The position numbers and the translations under genes are program-made. A DNA stretch of 64,000 bases from MGBC113645 sp036308445 (GTDB taxonomy: Bacteria; Bacillota_I; Bacilli_A; Erysipelotrichales; Coprobacillaceae). The notes beneath the pieces are model-generated. The model saw only the letters and a list, made by a program, of their open reading frames with translations, did no database searches and was not told the DNA's origin. Shown here piece after piece: positions 16,518 to 25,553 of this stretch. The DNA is taken from NCBI GenBank assembly GCA_036308445.1, contig JAXJVS010000048.1, positions 19,455 through 83,454 on the forward strand. The letters run 5' to 3'. Every line of letters begins with the position of its first letter. The first letter of the stretch is position 1.

Positions 16518-17021
16518 ATGAGAATTGTTTTATCAATTTTAGTTTCAAATAGTTCTGGGGTATTGAACCGTGTAAGTGGTTTGTTCTCTAGAAGAGGTTA
16601 TAACATTGATAGTTTAACTGTTGGGCCAACAGAAGATGAAGGGATTTCTAGAATTACCGTTGTAGCTCAAGGTGATCAGCTTGTATTAGAACAGATAAGT
16701 AAACAAGTTAGAAAACTTGAGGATGTTAGAGAGGTATTTGTGTTACCTACAGGTTCATCTGTTTATCGTGAGTTAGTGTTGATTAAAGTACAGGCAGATG
16801 CTACTGAAAGAGCGGATCTAGTTTCTATTGTAGATATATTTAGAGCTAGAATCGTAGATGTTGCTCCTAATTCTATTGTTATAGAAATGACAGGAGATGA
16901 GCCAAAAGTCAATGGACTTTTAGCAATGTTAGATGGTTTCAATATTATCGAGATTGTTCGTACTGGTTTAGCTGGTATTTCAAGAGGTCTTGATAGTGTG
17001 AATAAAAAAGATGACAATTAA
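16518..17021 (+). CDS. ilvN: Acetolactate synthase regulatory (small) subunit
   Basis: A 167-residue subunit with an N-terminal ACT domain (VLSILVSNSSGVLNRVSGLFSRRGYNIDSLTVGPTEDEGISRITVV) and the usual C-terminal domain (IVRTGLAGISRG). It binds valine and regulates IlvB. The gene is 10 bases after leuA with its own GAGGTG. It is separated from ilvB by five genes, whereas the two are adjacent in most Firmicutes. Confidence 0.94.
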   Translation: MRIVLSILVSNSSGVLNRVSGLFSRRGYNIDSLTVGPTEDEGISRITVVAQGDQLVLEQISKQVRKLEDVREVFVLPTGSSVYRELVLIKVQADATERADLVSIVDIFRARIVDVAPNSIVIEMTGDEPKVNGLLAMLDGFNIIEIVRTGLAGISRGLDSVNKKDDN

Positions 17022-17036
17022 TGGAGGGTATGAAAA

Positions 17037-18053
17037 ATGTCAAAAATTTATTATGAATCAGATTGTAACTTATCTTTATTAGATGGTAAAACTGTCGCTA
17101 TTATTGGGTATGGTTCTCAAGGTCATGCTCATGCATTAAACTTAAAAGAATCAGGAGTTAATGTTATTATTGGTTTATATGAAGGGTCTAAATCTTGGGC
17201 TAAAGCTGAAGCTCAAGGATTTGAAGTATTTACTTCTGAAGAAGCTGCTAAAAAAGCTGATATCATTATGATCTTAATTAATGATGAATTACAAGCTAAA
17301 TTATATAAAGAAAAAATTGAACCTAACTTAGAAGAAGGAAACATGTTAATGTTCGCTCATGGTTTCAATATTCATTTCAATCAAATCATTCCACCAAAGA
17401 ATGTAGATGTTACTATGATTGCTCCTAAAGGACCTGGTCATACAGTAAGAAGTGAATATCAAGTAGGTAAAGGTGTTCCTTGCTTAGTAGCAGTTGAACA
17501 AGATGCTACAGGTAAAGCATTAGATTTAGCATTAGCTTATGCTGCAGGTATTGGTGGAGCTAGAGCTGGTGTATTAGAAACTACATTTAGAACTGAAACT
17601 GAAACTGATTTATTTGGTGAACAAGCAGTATTATGTGGTGGGGTTTGTGCTTTAATGCAAGCTGGTTTTGAAACATTAGTAGAAGCTGGATATGATCCTG
17701 TAAATGCTTATTTTGAATGTGTTCATGAAATGAAATTAATCGTAGACTTAATTTATCAATCAGGATTTGCTGGTATGAGATATTCTATTTCAAATACTGC
17801 TGAATATGGTGATTATATTACTGGACCAAAGATTATTACTGAAGATACTAAGAAAGCTATGAAGAAAATCTTAAGTGATATCCAAGATGGTACTTTCGCT
17901 AAAGATTTCTTATTAGATATGTCACCAGCTGGTGGTCAAGCTCATTTCAAAGCTATGAGAAAATTAGCTGCTGAACATCAAGTAGAAAAAGTTGGAGCAG
18001 ATATTAGAAAATTATATAGCTGGTCTGATGAAGATAAATTAATTAATAACTAA
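17037..18053 (+). CDS. ilvC: Ketol-acid reductoisomerase
   Basis: A 338-residue class I KARI that converts acetolactate to dihydroxyisovalerate. It has the nucleotide-binding GYGSQGHAHALNLKESGV near 24-41, MIAPKGPGHTVRSEY, and the knotted C-terminal domain with metal ligands (DLFGEQAVLCGG, ECVHEMKLIVDL). The coenzyme loop reads GLYEGSKSWAKA, with serine available for NADPH phosphate binding. GGAGGG precedes the start. A hairpin without a T tract follows at 18054-18082. Confidence 0.96.
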   Translation: MSKIYYESDCNLSLLDGKTVAIIGYGSQGHAHALNLKESGVNVIIGLYEGSKSWAKAEAQGFEVFTSEEAAKKADIIMILINDELQAKLYKEKIEPNLEEGNMLMFAHGFNIHFNQIIPPKNVDVTMIAPKGPGHTVRSEYQVGKGVPCLVAVEQDATGKALDLALAYAAGIGGARAGVLETTFRTETETDLFGEQAVLCGGVCALMQAGFETLVEAGYDPVNAYFECVHEMKLIVDLIYQSGFAGMRYSISNTAEYGDYITGPKIITEDTKKAMKKILSDIQDGTFAKDFLLDMSPAGGQAHFKAMRKLAAEHQVEKVGADIRKLYSWSDEDKLINN

Positions 18054-18082
18054 TATAGAGACGCACTTTGTGCGTTTCTATA
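18054..18082 (+). other. Strong intra-operon hairpin without T tract
   Basis: TATAGAGACGCAC (18054-18066), loop TTT, GTGCGTTTCTATA (18070-18082): 13 pairs including one G-T. There is no T run, so it is more likely an mRNA processing or stability element between ilvC and leuC than a terminator. Confidence 0.6.
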
Positions 18083-18136
18083 AGTCAATAAGGTTGATTT
18101 ATAAAAATGCATAAAGGTAAGAGGAGGAATATAATT

Positions 18137-19414
18137 ATGGCAATGACAATGACACAAAAGATTTTAGCTGATCATGCTGGATTAGAGGAAGTAGTAGCTG
18201 GTCAGTTAATTGAAGCTAAATTAGATGTTGTAATGGCAAATGATATTACAGGACCTATGGCTTTACCTATTTTTAGACAAATGGCTGATAAGGTATTTGA
18301 TAAGGATAAAGTTGTATTAGTTCCTGATCATTTTACACCTAATAAAGATATTAAATCTGCTCAAAATGCAAGAGATATTCAGGATTTTTCTAGAGAACAA
18401 GGTTTAACTCATCACATGGTTCAAGGTAAATGTGGAGTTGAACATGCAATTTTACCAGAAAGAGGTATTGTAACTGCTGGAGAATGTATTATTGGTGCTG
18501 ATTCTCATACTTGTTCTTATGGTGCTTTAGGTGCTTTTGGAACAGGTGTTGGAACTACTGATATTGCAACTGGTATGGCTACTGGTGAATTATGGTTTAA
18601 GGTTCCTAGTGCTATTAAGTTTGTATTAAAGAATAAACCTAATGAATATGTAAGTGGTAAAGATATTATTTTACATATTATTGGTCAAATTGGTGTTGAT
18701 GGTGCTTTATATAAATCTATGGAATTTGTTGGTGATGGTATTCAATACTTAACAATGGATGATAGATTTACTATTTGTAATATGGCTATTGAAGCTGGTG
18801 CTAAGAATGGTATTTTCCCAGTGGATGATCAGACTTTAGCCTATATTAATGAGCATTCTACTAAACCATATAAAGTTTATGAAGCTGACGAAGATGCTGT
18901 ATATGATGAAGTGATTGAAATTGATTTATCTAAAGTAAGACCTACTGTTGCTTTCCCTCATTTACCTGGTAATGCTCATACTATTGATGAGATTGAAGCA
19001 ATGGATAAGATATATATTGATCAGGTTGTTATTGGATCTTGTACAAATGGTAGAATTACTGATTTAAGAAAAGCTGCTGCTATTTTAAAAGGAAAAACAG
19101 TACATCCGGAAGTGAGAGTTATGGTTATTCCTGCAACTCAGAAGATATTCTTACAATGTATTCATGAAGGTCTTGCTGAGATATTTGTAGAAGCAGGTTG
19201 TGCATTTAATACTCCAAGCTGTGGTGCTTGTATGGGTGGTCATATGGGTGTTATGTGTAAAGGTGAAAAATGTGTTTCTACATCAAATCGTAATTTCGTA
19301 GGAAGAATGGGAGATGTAGAATCATTGATTTATTTGGCTTCACCTGAAGTTGCAGCTGCTAGTGCTTTAAAGGGATATATTGCGAATCCTGAAAAGATAG
19401 GAGGAGAAGAATAA
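18137..19414 (+). CDS. leuC: 3-isopropylmalate dehydratase large subunit
   Basis: A 425-residue aconitase-family subunit carrying the [4Fe-4S] cluster that isomerises isopropylmalate. ATG 18137 has GAGGAGG (18121-18127); an upstream in-frame start at 18107 lacks a site. It shows GADSHTCSYGALGAFGTGVGTTD, VIGSCTNGRITDL (first cluster Cys) and CAFNTPSCGACMGGHMG (remaining two). Its 425-residue length marks it as the short HacA/LeuC2-type. Its stop shares a base with the leuD start (TAATG), so the two subunits are translationally coupled. Confidence 0.95.
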   Translation: MAMTMTQKILADHAGLEEVVAGQLIEAKLDVVMANDITGPMALPIFRQMADKVFDKDKVVLVPDHFTPNKDIKSAQNARDIQDFSREQGLTHHMVQGKCGVEHAILPERGIVTAGECIIGADSHTCSYGALGAFGTGVGTTDIATGMATGELWFKVPSAIKFVLKNKPNEYVSGKDIILHIIGQIGVDGALYKSMEFVGDGIQYLTMDDRFTICNMAIEAGAKNGIFPVDDQTLAYINEHSTKPYKVYEADEDAVYDEVIEIDLSKVRPTVAFPHLPGNAHTIDEIEAMDKIYIDQVVIGSCTNGRITDLRKAAAILKGKTVHPEVRVMVIPATQKIFLQCIHEGLAEIFVEAGCAFNTPSCGACMGGHMGVMCKGEKCVSTSNRNFVGRMGDVESLIYLASPEVAAASALKGYIANPEKIGGEE

Positions 19415-19908
19415 TGAAGGCTAATGGTAAAGTTTTAAAATATGGAGATAATGTTGATACTGATGTTATTATTCCTGCTAGATATTTAAATTCATTTGAT
19501 GCAAAAGAACTTGCAAGTCACGCAATGGTGGATATTGATCCTACTTTCGTAGAAAGATTAAATCCTGGTGATATCATGGTAGCTGAAAAGAATTTTGGTT
19601 GTGGTTCTTCAAGAGAACATGCTCCTTTAGCTTTAAAGACTGCTGGAGTAAGTTGTGTTATTGCTAAGAGTTTTGCGAGAATTTTTTATCGTAATTCTAT
19701 TAATATTGGTTTTCCTATCTTAGAATGTGCTGAAGCAGTTGATGGTATTGGTGAAGGAGATCATGTAGAAATTGATTTTGATAGTGGTAAGATTTATAAT
19801 CTTACTAAAAATACTGAATTCCAAGCTCAACCATTCCCTGAATTTTTGCAGAAAATGATTGAAGCTAATGGTTTAGTCAATTATGTGAATTCTAAGAAAG
19901 GAGAATAA
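19414..19908 (+). CDS. leuD: 3-isopropylmalate dehydratase small subunit
   Basis: A 164-residue partner of LeuC (LeuD2 type). It has YGDNVDTDVIIPARYL at the N-terminus, the substrate-binding loop NFGCGSSREHAPLALK and IAKSFARIFYRNSINIGFPILEC. The ATG overlaps the leuC stop by one base, with GGAGGAG inside the leuC end. It ends three bases before the leuB start. Confidence 0.95.
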   Translation: MKANGKVLKYGDNVDTDVIIPARYLNSFDAKELASHAMVDIDPTFVERLNPGDIMVAEKNFGCGSSREHAPLALKTAGVSCVIAKSFARIFYRNSINIGFPILECAEAVDGIGEGDHVEIDFDSGKIYNLTKNTEFQAQPFPEFLQKMIEANGLVNYVNSKKGE

Positions 19909-19910
19909 TA

Positions 19911-20993
19911 ATGGAAAAGAATATTACTGTTATTAAAGGTGATGGTATTGGACCTGAAATTGTAGATGAAGCAATTAAAGTGTTAAATGCAGTAGCTGAT
20001 AAATATAATCATAAATTTGATTATACTGATATTTTGATGGGAGGAGCTTCTATTGATGTACATGGTGTTCCTTTGACTGATGAAGCTATTGAAATAGCAA
20101 AGAAGGCTGATGCTGTTTTATTAGGTTCTATTGGTGGCGATACAACGACTTCTCCTTGGTATAAATTAGAACCTTCTTTAAGACCAGAAGCTGGTTTATT
20201 GAAGATTAGAAAAGCTTTGAATTTATTTGCAAACTTAAGACCTGCTTATTTATATGATGAATTAAAAGGTGCTTGTCCTTTAAAAGAGGAAATCGTTGTA
20301 GGTGGGTTTGATATGATGATCATGAGAGAGTTGACTGGTGGATTATACTTTGGTGAAAGAGAAACTAAAGAAATTGATGGTCAGTTAGTAGCTCATGATA
20401 ATCTGGAATATAGTGAAAGTGAAATTAGAAGAATTGCAATTCGTGGTTTTGATATTGCAATGAAGAGAAATAAAAAAGTAACTAGTGTTGATAAGGCAAA
20501 TGTTTTAGATTCATCTCGTTTATGGCGTAAAGTTGTAAATGAAGTTGCGAAAGATTATCCTGAAGTTACTGTTGAACATATGTTAGTTGATAACTGCGCA
20601 ATGCAGTTAGTTAAGAATCCTAGACAGTTTGATGTTATTTTAACTGAAAATATGTTTGGTGATATTTTATCTGATGAGGCAAGTATGGTTACCGGTTCTA
20701 TTGGTATGTTATCTAGTGCATCTTTAAGAGATGATAAGTTTGGTATGTATGAACCATCTCATGGTAGTGCACCTGATATTGCTGGTAAGAACATTGCCAA
20801 TCCGATTGCTACTATTTTATCGGCTGCAATGATGTTACGTTATTCTTTTGATATGGATAATGAAGCTAAGGCAGTTGAAGATGCTATTGAAAAAGTGTTA
20901 GAGGCGGGATATCGTACTGTTGATATTATGTCTGATGGTAAAGTTCAAGTTAGCTGTTCAAAAATGGGTGACTTGATTTGTGAATACTTATAA
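19911..20993 (+). CDS. leuB: 3-isopropylmalate dehydrogenase
   Basis: A 360-residue NAD-dependent decarboxylating dehydrogenase. It has IKGDGIGPEIVDEAI near the start, LGSIGGDTTTSPWY, LRPEAGLLKIRKALNLFANLRPA (substrate loop), the catalytic region MMIMRELTGGLYFGER, and NMFGDILSDEASMVTGSIGMLSSAS with HGSAPDIAGKNIANP. The ribosome binding site AAAGGAG overlaps the leuD end. This is the final leucine-specific oxidation before transamination. Confidence 0.96.
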   Translation: MEKNITVIKGDGIGPEIVDEAIKVLNAVADKYNHKFDYTDILMGGASIDVHGVPLTDEAIEIAKKADAVLLGSIGGDTTTSPWYKLEPSLRPEAGLLKIRKALNLFANLRPAYLYDELKGACPLKEEIVVGGFDMMIMRELTGGLYFGERETKEIDGQLVAHDNLEYSESEIRRIAIRGFDIAMKRNKKVTSVDKANVLDSSRLWRKVVNEVAKDYPEVTVEHMLVDNCAMQLVKNPRQFDVILTENMFGDILSDEASMVTGSIGMLSSASLRDDKFGMYEPSHGSAPDIAGKNIANPIATILSAAMMLRYSFDMDNEAKAVEDAIEKVLEAGYRTVDIMSDGKVQVSCSKMGDLICEYL

Positions 20994-21008
20994 GAGGAGG
21001 GTAAACAG

Positions 21009-22673
21009 ATGAAGAGTGATAATGTAAAAAAGGGGATTGAAAGAGCTCCTCATAGATCTTTATTTAATGCATTAGGATTAACTGAAGAAGAATTAGATAG
21101 ACCATTAATTGGGGTTGTTAATTCTTATAATGAAATTGTTCCTGGTCATATGAATCTTGATAAGATTACTGAAGCAGTTAAGAAAGGTATTTATTTAGCT
21201 GGTGGTACACCAATTGAAGTACCTGCAATTGCCGTATGTGATGGTATTGCTATGAATCATACTGGGATGAAATATTCTTTAGTAACTAGAGAATTGATTT
21301 GTGATAGTACTGAATGTTTAGCAAATGCTCATCAGTTTGATGGTTTAGTTATGATTCCAAATTGTGATAAGAATGTTCCTGGTTTACTAATGGCTGCTGC
21401 TAGATTAAATATTCCTTCTATTTTTGTTAGTGGGGGGCCTATGTTAGCTGGTAGAAGATTAGATGGAAAACAAACTTGTTTATCTTCTTTATTTGAAGCA
21501 GTTGGTCAATTTAATGCTGGTAAGATGACTGAAGAAAAATTAAGAGAATTTGAAGAAAAAGCTTGTCCTACATGTGGATCATGTTCAGGTATGTATACTG
21601 CTAACTCTATGAATTGTTTAACTGAAGCAATTGGTATGGGATTAAAAGGTAATGGTACTATTCCTGCTGTATATAGTGAAAGAATTAGATTAGCTAAACA
21701 TGCTGGTATGAAGATTATGGAATTAGTTGAAAAAGATATTAAACCTAGAGATATTATGACTGAAAAAGCTTTCTTAAATGCTTTAACTGTGGATATGGCT
21801 TTAGGATGTTCTACTAACTCTATGTTACATTTACCTGCTATTGCATATGAAGCTGGTGTTGATTTAGATTTAGAGATTGCTAATGAAATTAGTAAGAAGA
21901 CTCCTAACTTATGTCATTTAGCTCCTGCTGGTGATACATTTATGGAAGATTTAAATGAAGCTGGTGGTGTTTATGCTGTTATGAATGAGTTAGACAAATT
22001 AGGTATTTTACATACTGATGTTATAACTTGTACTACAAAAACATTAAAAGAAAACATTGAAGGATGTATCAATTTAGATACTAATATTATTAGACCAGTT
22101 GAAAATCCTTATAGTAAAACTGGTGGTATTGCAGTGTTAAAAGGTAATTTAGCACCTGATAGCTGTGTTGTTAAACAAAGTGCTGTTGCTAAAGAAATGA
22201 TGAAACATACAGGACCTGCAAGAGTTTATGATAGTGAAGAAGAAGCAATTGCTGCAATTAGAGCTGGTAAGATTGTTGCTGGTGATGTTGTTGTCATTAG
22301 ATATGAAGGTCCTAAAGGTGGACCAGGTATGAGAGAAATGTTATCTCCTACAAGTGAAATTGCTGGTATGGGATTAGATAAAGAAGTTGCTTTAATTACG
22401 GATGGACGTTTCTCTGGAGCTACAAGAGGTGCTTCTATTGGACATGTTTCTCCTGAAGCTGCACTTGGTGGTCCAATTGCTTTTGTAAAAGATGGAGATT
22501 TGATTGAAATTGATATTCCTAATCATTCTATAAATGTGTTAGTTGATGAAAAGGAATTTGAAGAAAGAAAGAAGAATTTTGTACCTAAAGTTAATGAAGT
22601 GAAAGGATATTTAAAGAAATATGCTTCTATGGTTACTTCTGCCAATACAGGTGCAGTATTAAAAGTTAAGTAG
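21009..22673 (+). CDS. ilvD: Dihydroxy-acid dehydratase
   Basis: A 554-residue Fe-S dehydratase making 2-ketoisovalerate and 2-keto-3-methylvalerate. The cluster and metal motifs are IPNCDKNVPGLLMAAARL, CPTCGSCSGMYTANSMNCLTEAIG and ALGCSTNSMLHLPAIA. The C-terminal substrate-binding GFSGATRGASIGHVSPEAA-type block reads TDGRFSGATRGASIGHVSPE. GAGGAGG precedes the start. Length is normal. Confidence 0.96.
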   Translation: MKSDNVKKGIERAPHRSLFNALGLTEEELDRPLIGVVNSYNEIVPGHMNLDKITEAVKKGIYLAGGTPIEVPAIAVCDGIAMNHTGMKYSLVTRELICDSTECLANAHQFDGLVMIPNCDKNVPGLLMAAARLNIPSIFVSGGPMLAGRRLDGKQTCLSSLFEAVGQFNAGKMTEEKLREFEEKACPTCGSCSGMYTANSMNCLTEAIGMGLKGNGTIPAVYSERIRLAKHAGMKIMELVEKDIKPRDIMTEKAFLNALTVDMALGCSTNSMLHLPAIAYEAGVDLDLEIANEISKKTPNLCHLAPAGDTFMEDLNEAGGVYAVMNELDKLGILHTDVITCTTKTLKENIEGCINLDTNIIRPVENPYSKTGGIAVLKGNLAPDSCVVKQSAVAKEMMKHTGPARVYDSEEEAIAAIRAGKIVAGDVVVIRYEGPKGGPGMREMLSPTSEIAGMGLDKEVALITDGRFSGATRGASIGHVSPEAALGGPIAFVKDGDLIEIDIPNHSINVLVDEKEFEERKKNFVPKVNEVKGYLKKYASMVTSANTGAVLKVK

Positions 22674-22685
22674 GGAGGAATGCGA

Positions 22686-24362
22686 ATGAAAATGAAGGGA
22701 TCTGACATTGTTCTTGAATGTTTACTTGAGCAAGGTGTAAATACAGTGTTTGGGTATCCAGGAGGTACAATTTTAGAGGTCTATGATAGTTTATATAAAT
22801 ATCAGGACAAAATTACTCATATTTTAACTTCACATGAACAAGGAGCTTCTCATGCTGCTGATGGTTATGCTAGAGCAAGTGGTAAAGTTGGAGTTTGTAT
22901 GGCTACAAGTGGTCCTGGGGCAACTAACTTAGTTACTGGTATTGCAACTGCTTATATGGATTCTATTCCTTTGGTTGCGATTACTGCTAATCAGGCTGTA
23001 TCTTTACTTGGTAAAGATAGTTTTCAGGAAATTGATATTACTGGTGTGACTATGCCAATTACTAAACATAATTTTATTGTTAAAAGAATTGAGGATTTAG
23101 CTCCTACTATTCGTAAAGCTTTCCAAATTGCTAAAGAAGGTAGACCTGGACCAGTATTAGTTGATATTACTAAGGATGTAACTCAAGCTTATTGTGAGTA
23201 TACAAGACATTGTCCTGAGGTTATTGAAAAGCGTAATTATACATATCCTACATCTTCTATTAAGGAAGCTATTGAAATGATTGAAGCTAGTGAAAGACCA
23301 TTTGTTTTTGTTGGTGGTGGTGTGATTGCTAGTGATGCTAGTAAAGAGTTAAAAGAATTTGTAGAAAAGATTGATGCTCCTGTTGCTGATTCTTTAATGG
23401 GAAAAGGTGCATTTGATGGTACTAATCCTAGATATACTGGAATGTTAGGTATGCATGGTACAAAAGCAAGTAACTTAGGAGTTTCTAAATGTGATTTATT
23501 GATTACTATTGGAGCTCGTTTTAGCGACCGTGTAACTGGTAATACAAAAGAATTTGCTAAAGATGCAAAGATTATTCATATTGATGTTGATGAAGCTGAA
23601 ATTAATAAGAATATTGTTGTTGATTTGGGTATTGTTGGTGATGCTAAGAGTGTGTTAAATGCTTTAAATTTATTAGTGAAACAACAAAATCATCCTCAAT
23701 GGTTAAAAGAAATTAGACAATTAAAAGATCAATATCCATTATCATATAATACTAATGTTTTAACTGGACCTTATGTTATGGAACAAATTGATTTGTTAAC
23801 TGATAGTGAAGCTATTATTACTACTGAAGTAGGTCAGAATCAGATGTGGGCAGCTCAGTATTATCATTATAAGCATCCTAGACAATTAATCTCTAGTGGT
23901 GGTTTAGGAACTATGGGGTATGGTTTAGGTGCAAGTATGGGAGCTAAAATGGCTAAGCCTGAACAAACTGTATTTAATATTGCTGGTGATGGATGTTTTA
24001 GAATGAATCTAAATGAATTAGCTACAGCATCTCGTTATAATATTCCTATCATTCAAGTTGTATTAAATAATCATGTATTAGGAATGGTTAGACAATGGCA
24101 AACATTATTTTATGATAAACGTTATTCTGCAACAGTTTTAAATGATGGTGTAGATTTTATTAAAGTTGCTGAAGGTTTAGGATGTAAAGCAATAAGGGTT
24201 ACAACTAAAGAAGAAGTTGTTCCTGCTTTAAATGCTGCTATGGAACATAATGGACCTGTTGTTATTGAATGTATTATTCAAGAAGATGATAAGGTGTTCC
24301 CAATGGTTGCTCCTGGTAAAGCTATTTCTACTGTATTTGATGAAAAAGATGTTGAGAAGTAA
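22686..24362 (+). CDS. ilvB: Acetolactate synthase catalytic (large) subunit
   Basis: A 558-residue ThDP enzyme catalysing the first common step of valine/leucine/isoleucine synthesis. ATG 22686 is favoured because GGAGG at 22674-22678 is only one base from the alternative ATG at 22680. It shows VFGYPGGTILEVYDSL, SHEQGASHAADGYARASGK (with the ThDP-activating Glu), ATSGPGATNLVTGIATAYMDS, FQEIDITGVTMPITKHN and the ThDP motif GDGCFRMNLNELATA...VVLNN. It ends the operon; its stop codon lies inside the terminator. ilvA and ilvE are not in the window. Confidence 0.96.
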   Translation: MKMKGSDIVLECLLEQGVNTVFGYPGGTILEVYDSLYKYQDKITHILTSHEQGASHAADGYARASGKVGVCMATSGPGATNLVTGIATAYMDSIPLVAITANQAVSLLGKDSFQEIDITGVTMPITKHNFIVKRIEDLAPTIRKAFQIAKEGRPGPVLVDITKDVTQAYCEYTRHCPEVIEKRNYTYPTSSIKEAIEMIEASERPFVFVGGGVIASDASKELKEFVEKIDAPVADSLMGKGAFDGTNPRYTGMLGMHGTKASNLGVSKCDLLITIGARFSDRVTGNTKEFAKDAKIIHIDVDEAEINKNIVVDLGIVGDAKSVLNALNLLVKQQNHPQWLKEIRQLKDQYPLSYNTNVLTGPYVMEQIDLLTDSEAIITTEVGQNQMWAAQYYHYKHPRQLISSGGLGTMGYGLGASMGAKMAKPEQTVFNIAGDGCFRMNLNELATASRYNIPIIQVVLNNHVLGMVRQWQTLFYDKRYSATVLNDGVDFIKVAEGLGCKAIRVTTKEEVVPALNAAMEHNGPVVIECIIQEDDKVFPMVAPGKAISTVFDEKDVEK

Positions 24363-24391
24363 GAGGTTTGATTACCTCTTTTTCTTTTTTT
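24361..24391 (+). terminator. Terminator of the leu/ilv operon
   Basis: AAGAGGT (24361-24367) pairs with ACCTCTT (24374-24380), followed by T5CT7. The ilvB TAA overlaps the left arm. Confidence 0.85.
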
Positions 24392-24421
24392 GTGTTAAAA
24401 TGATAAATACGAGGTGTTGTT

Positions 24422-25183
24422 ATGCTAGCAAAAGAGAGACATGATCAGATTATTGCTAAATTGAATTTAGAGGGGAATGTTAGAGTAAAAGAGTTAAGCC
24501 AGTCTTTTGGAGTTACTGAAGATTGTATTCGTAAGGATTTAACGATTTTAGAAAAAGAAGGTAAGTTAAAAAGAATTCATGGTGGAGCTACAAAGATCAG
24601 AGAGAATCTTCATTATTATCATGTGGATGAAAGAAAAAATATTGATACTCCAGAAAAGAAGATAATTGCATTAAAAGCTGTGGAATTAATAGAACCAGGA
24701 AGTATGGTTTTTCTAGATATCTCTACAATTAGTTTGGATATTGCAAAATTAATATATCAGAAAAATTTAAATATTACTGTTGTTACAAATATGATAGAGA
24801 TTATGATGATCTTTACACAGGAGTGTGATACAAAATTAATCTTTATTGGTGGGCAATTGAATGAGGCCAAAGATGGATTTATTGGTAGTGCTGTTATTGA
24901 TATTATTAAAAAGTATAAATTTGATTTATCTTTTTTAGGAGTAGTAGGCATAGACATTTATGATGGCAAGGTTACAACTTATGATACTAACGATGGACTC
25001 ACAAAAAAAGAAATTATGAATTCTAGTAAAGAATCTTATATGTTAGTACAAAGTAGTAAATTTGATTTAGATGGTAATTATGTATATGCAGATATTTCAG
25101 ATTTCACAGGTATTATTTGTGAAAAAGATTTATCATTAAATATGAATAATAAATTAAAACAATATAATTTAGAAGTGATTTAA
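24422..25183 (+). CDS. DeoR-family transcriptional regulator
   Basis: A 253-residue repressor. The N-terminal winged helix (LAKERHDQIIAKLNLEGNVRVKELSQSFGVTEDCIRKDLTILEKEGKLKRIHGGA) is the classic DeoR pattern. The C-terminal effector domain follows (VFLDISTISLDIAKLI, VVTNMIEIMM, FIGGQLNEAKDGFIGSAVIDII, FLGVVGID). The family usually senses phosphosugars. It stands alone between two terminators, so its target cannot be assigned; the downstream oxidoreductase pair is possible. GAGGTG precedes the ATG. Confidence 0.9.
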   Translation: MLAKERHDQIIAKLNLEGNVRVKELSQSFGVTEDCIRKDLTILEKEGKLKRIHGGATKIRENLHYYHVDERKNIDTPEKKIIALKAVELIEPGSMVFLDISTISLDIAKLIYQKNLNITVVTNMIEIMMIFTQECDTKLIFIGGQLNEAKDGFIGSAVIDIIKKYKFDLSFLGVVGIDIYDGKVTTYDTNDGLTKKEIMNSSKESYMLVQSSKFDLDGNYVYADISDFTGIICEKDLSLNMNNKLKQYNLEVI

Positions 25184-25210
25184 GAATGCTGTGTCATTCT
25201 TTTTTTCTTT
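25182..25210 (+). terminator. Terminator overlapping the deoR-type stop codon
   Basis: AAGAATG (25182-25188) pairs with CATTCTT (25195-25201), followed by T6C. Confidence 0.8.
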
Positions 25211-25235
25211 TGCATATAATATAATGGTGATTTCT

Positions 25236-25553
25236 ATGAGACAATTTCTACCTATTATGCACCCTTTGACTTTTACAACGAGTGCTGTTATTATTGGTTA
25301 TCTTTTGATAGATGATTTAACTATTGCTGAACAAGCAGCCTTAGGTGCTTGGTTTAATGTGGTTGGTGATGTTTTAGCTTCAGCATCTTCTTGGAGTTCT
25401 GTGATAGAAGAAAGAAGAGAAGAAATAAAAGAAAATAACGATGATAGTAATAAAGAAATAGAATTATTAAAAAAGTCTATTGCAAAGATTCAAAAAATAT
25501 TAGAAGATAATAATATAAATAATAATGAGGTGAAAGATAATGAAAAAACTTAA
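25236..25553 (+). CDS. Small uncharacterised protein with hydrophobic N-terminus
   Basis: A 105-residue protein. ATG 25236 is used with a TGGTGA site at 25225-25230; the longer frame begins inside the preceding terminator. TATAAT hexamers lie directly upstream (25215-25225). The first 50 residues are hydrophobic (MHPLTFTTSAVIIGYLLIDDLTIAEQAALGAWFNVVGDVLASASSW), with a 'GYLLxDDLTxxEQxALGxWxxxxGxVL' pattern that I associate with short uncharacterised Firmicute proteins. The rest is a charged coiled-coil-like tail (EERREEIKENNDDSNKEIELLKKSIAKIQKIL). The gene overlaps the next start by 14 bases. No function is assigned. Confidence 0.7.
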   Translation: MRQFLPIMHPLTFTTSAVIIGYLLIDDLTIAEQAALGAWFNVVGDVLASASSWSSVIEERREEIKENNDDSNKEIELLKKSIAKIQKILEDNNINNNEVKDNEKT

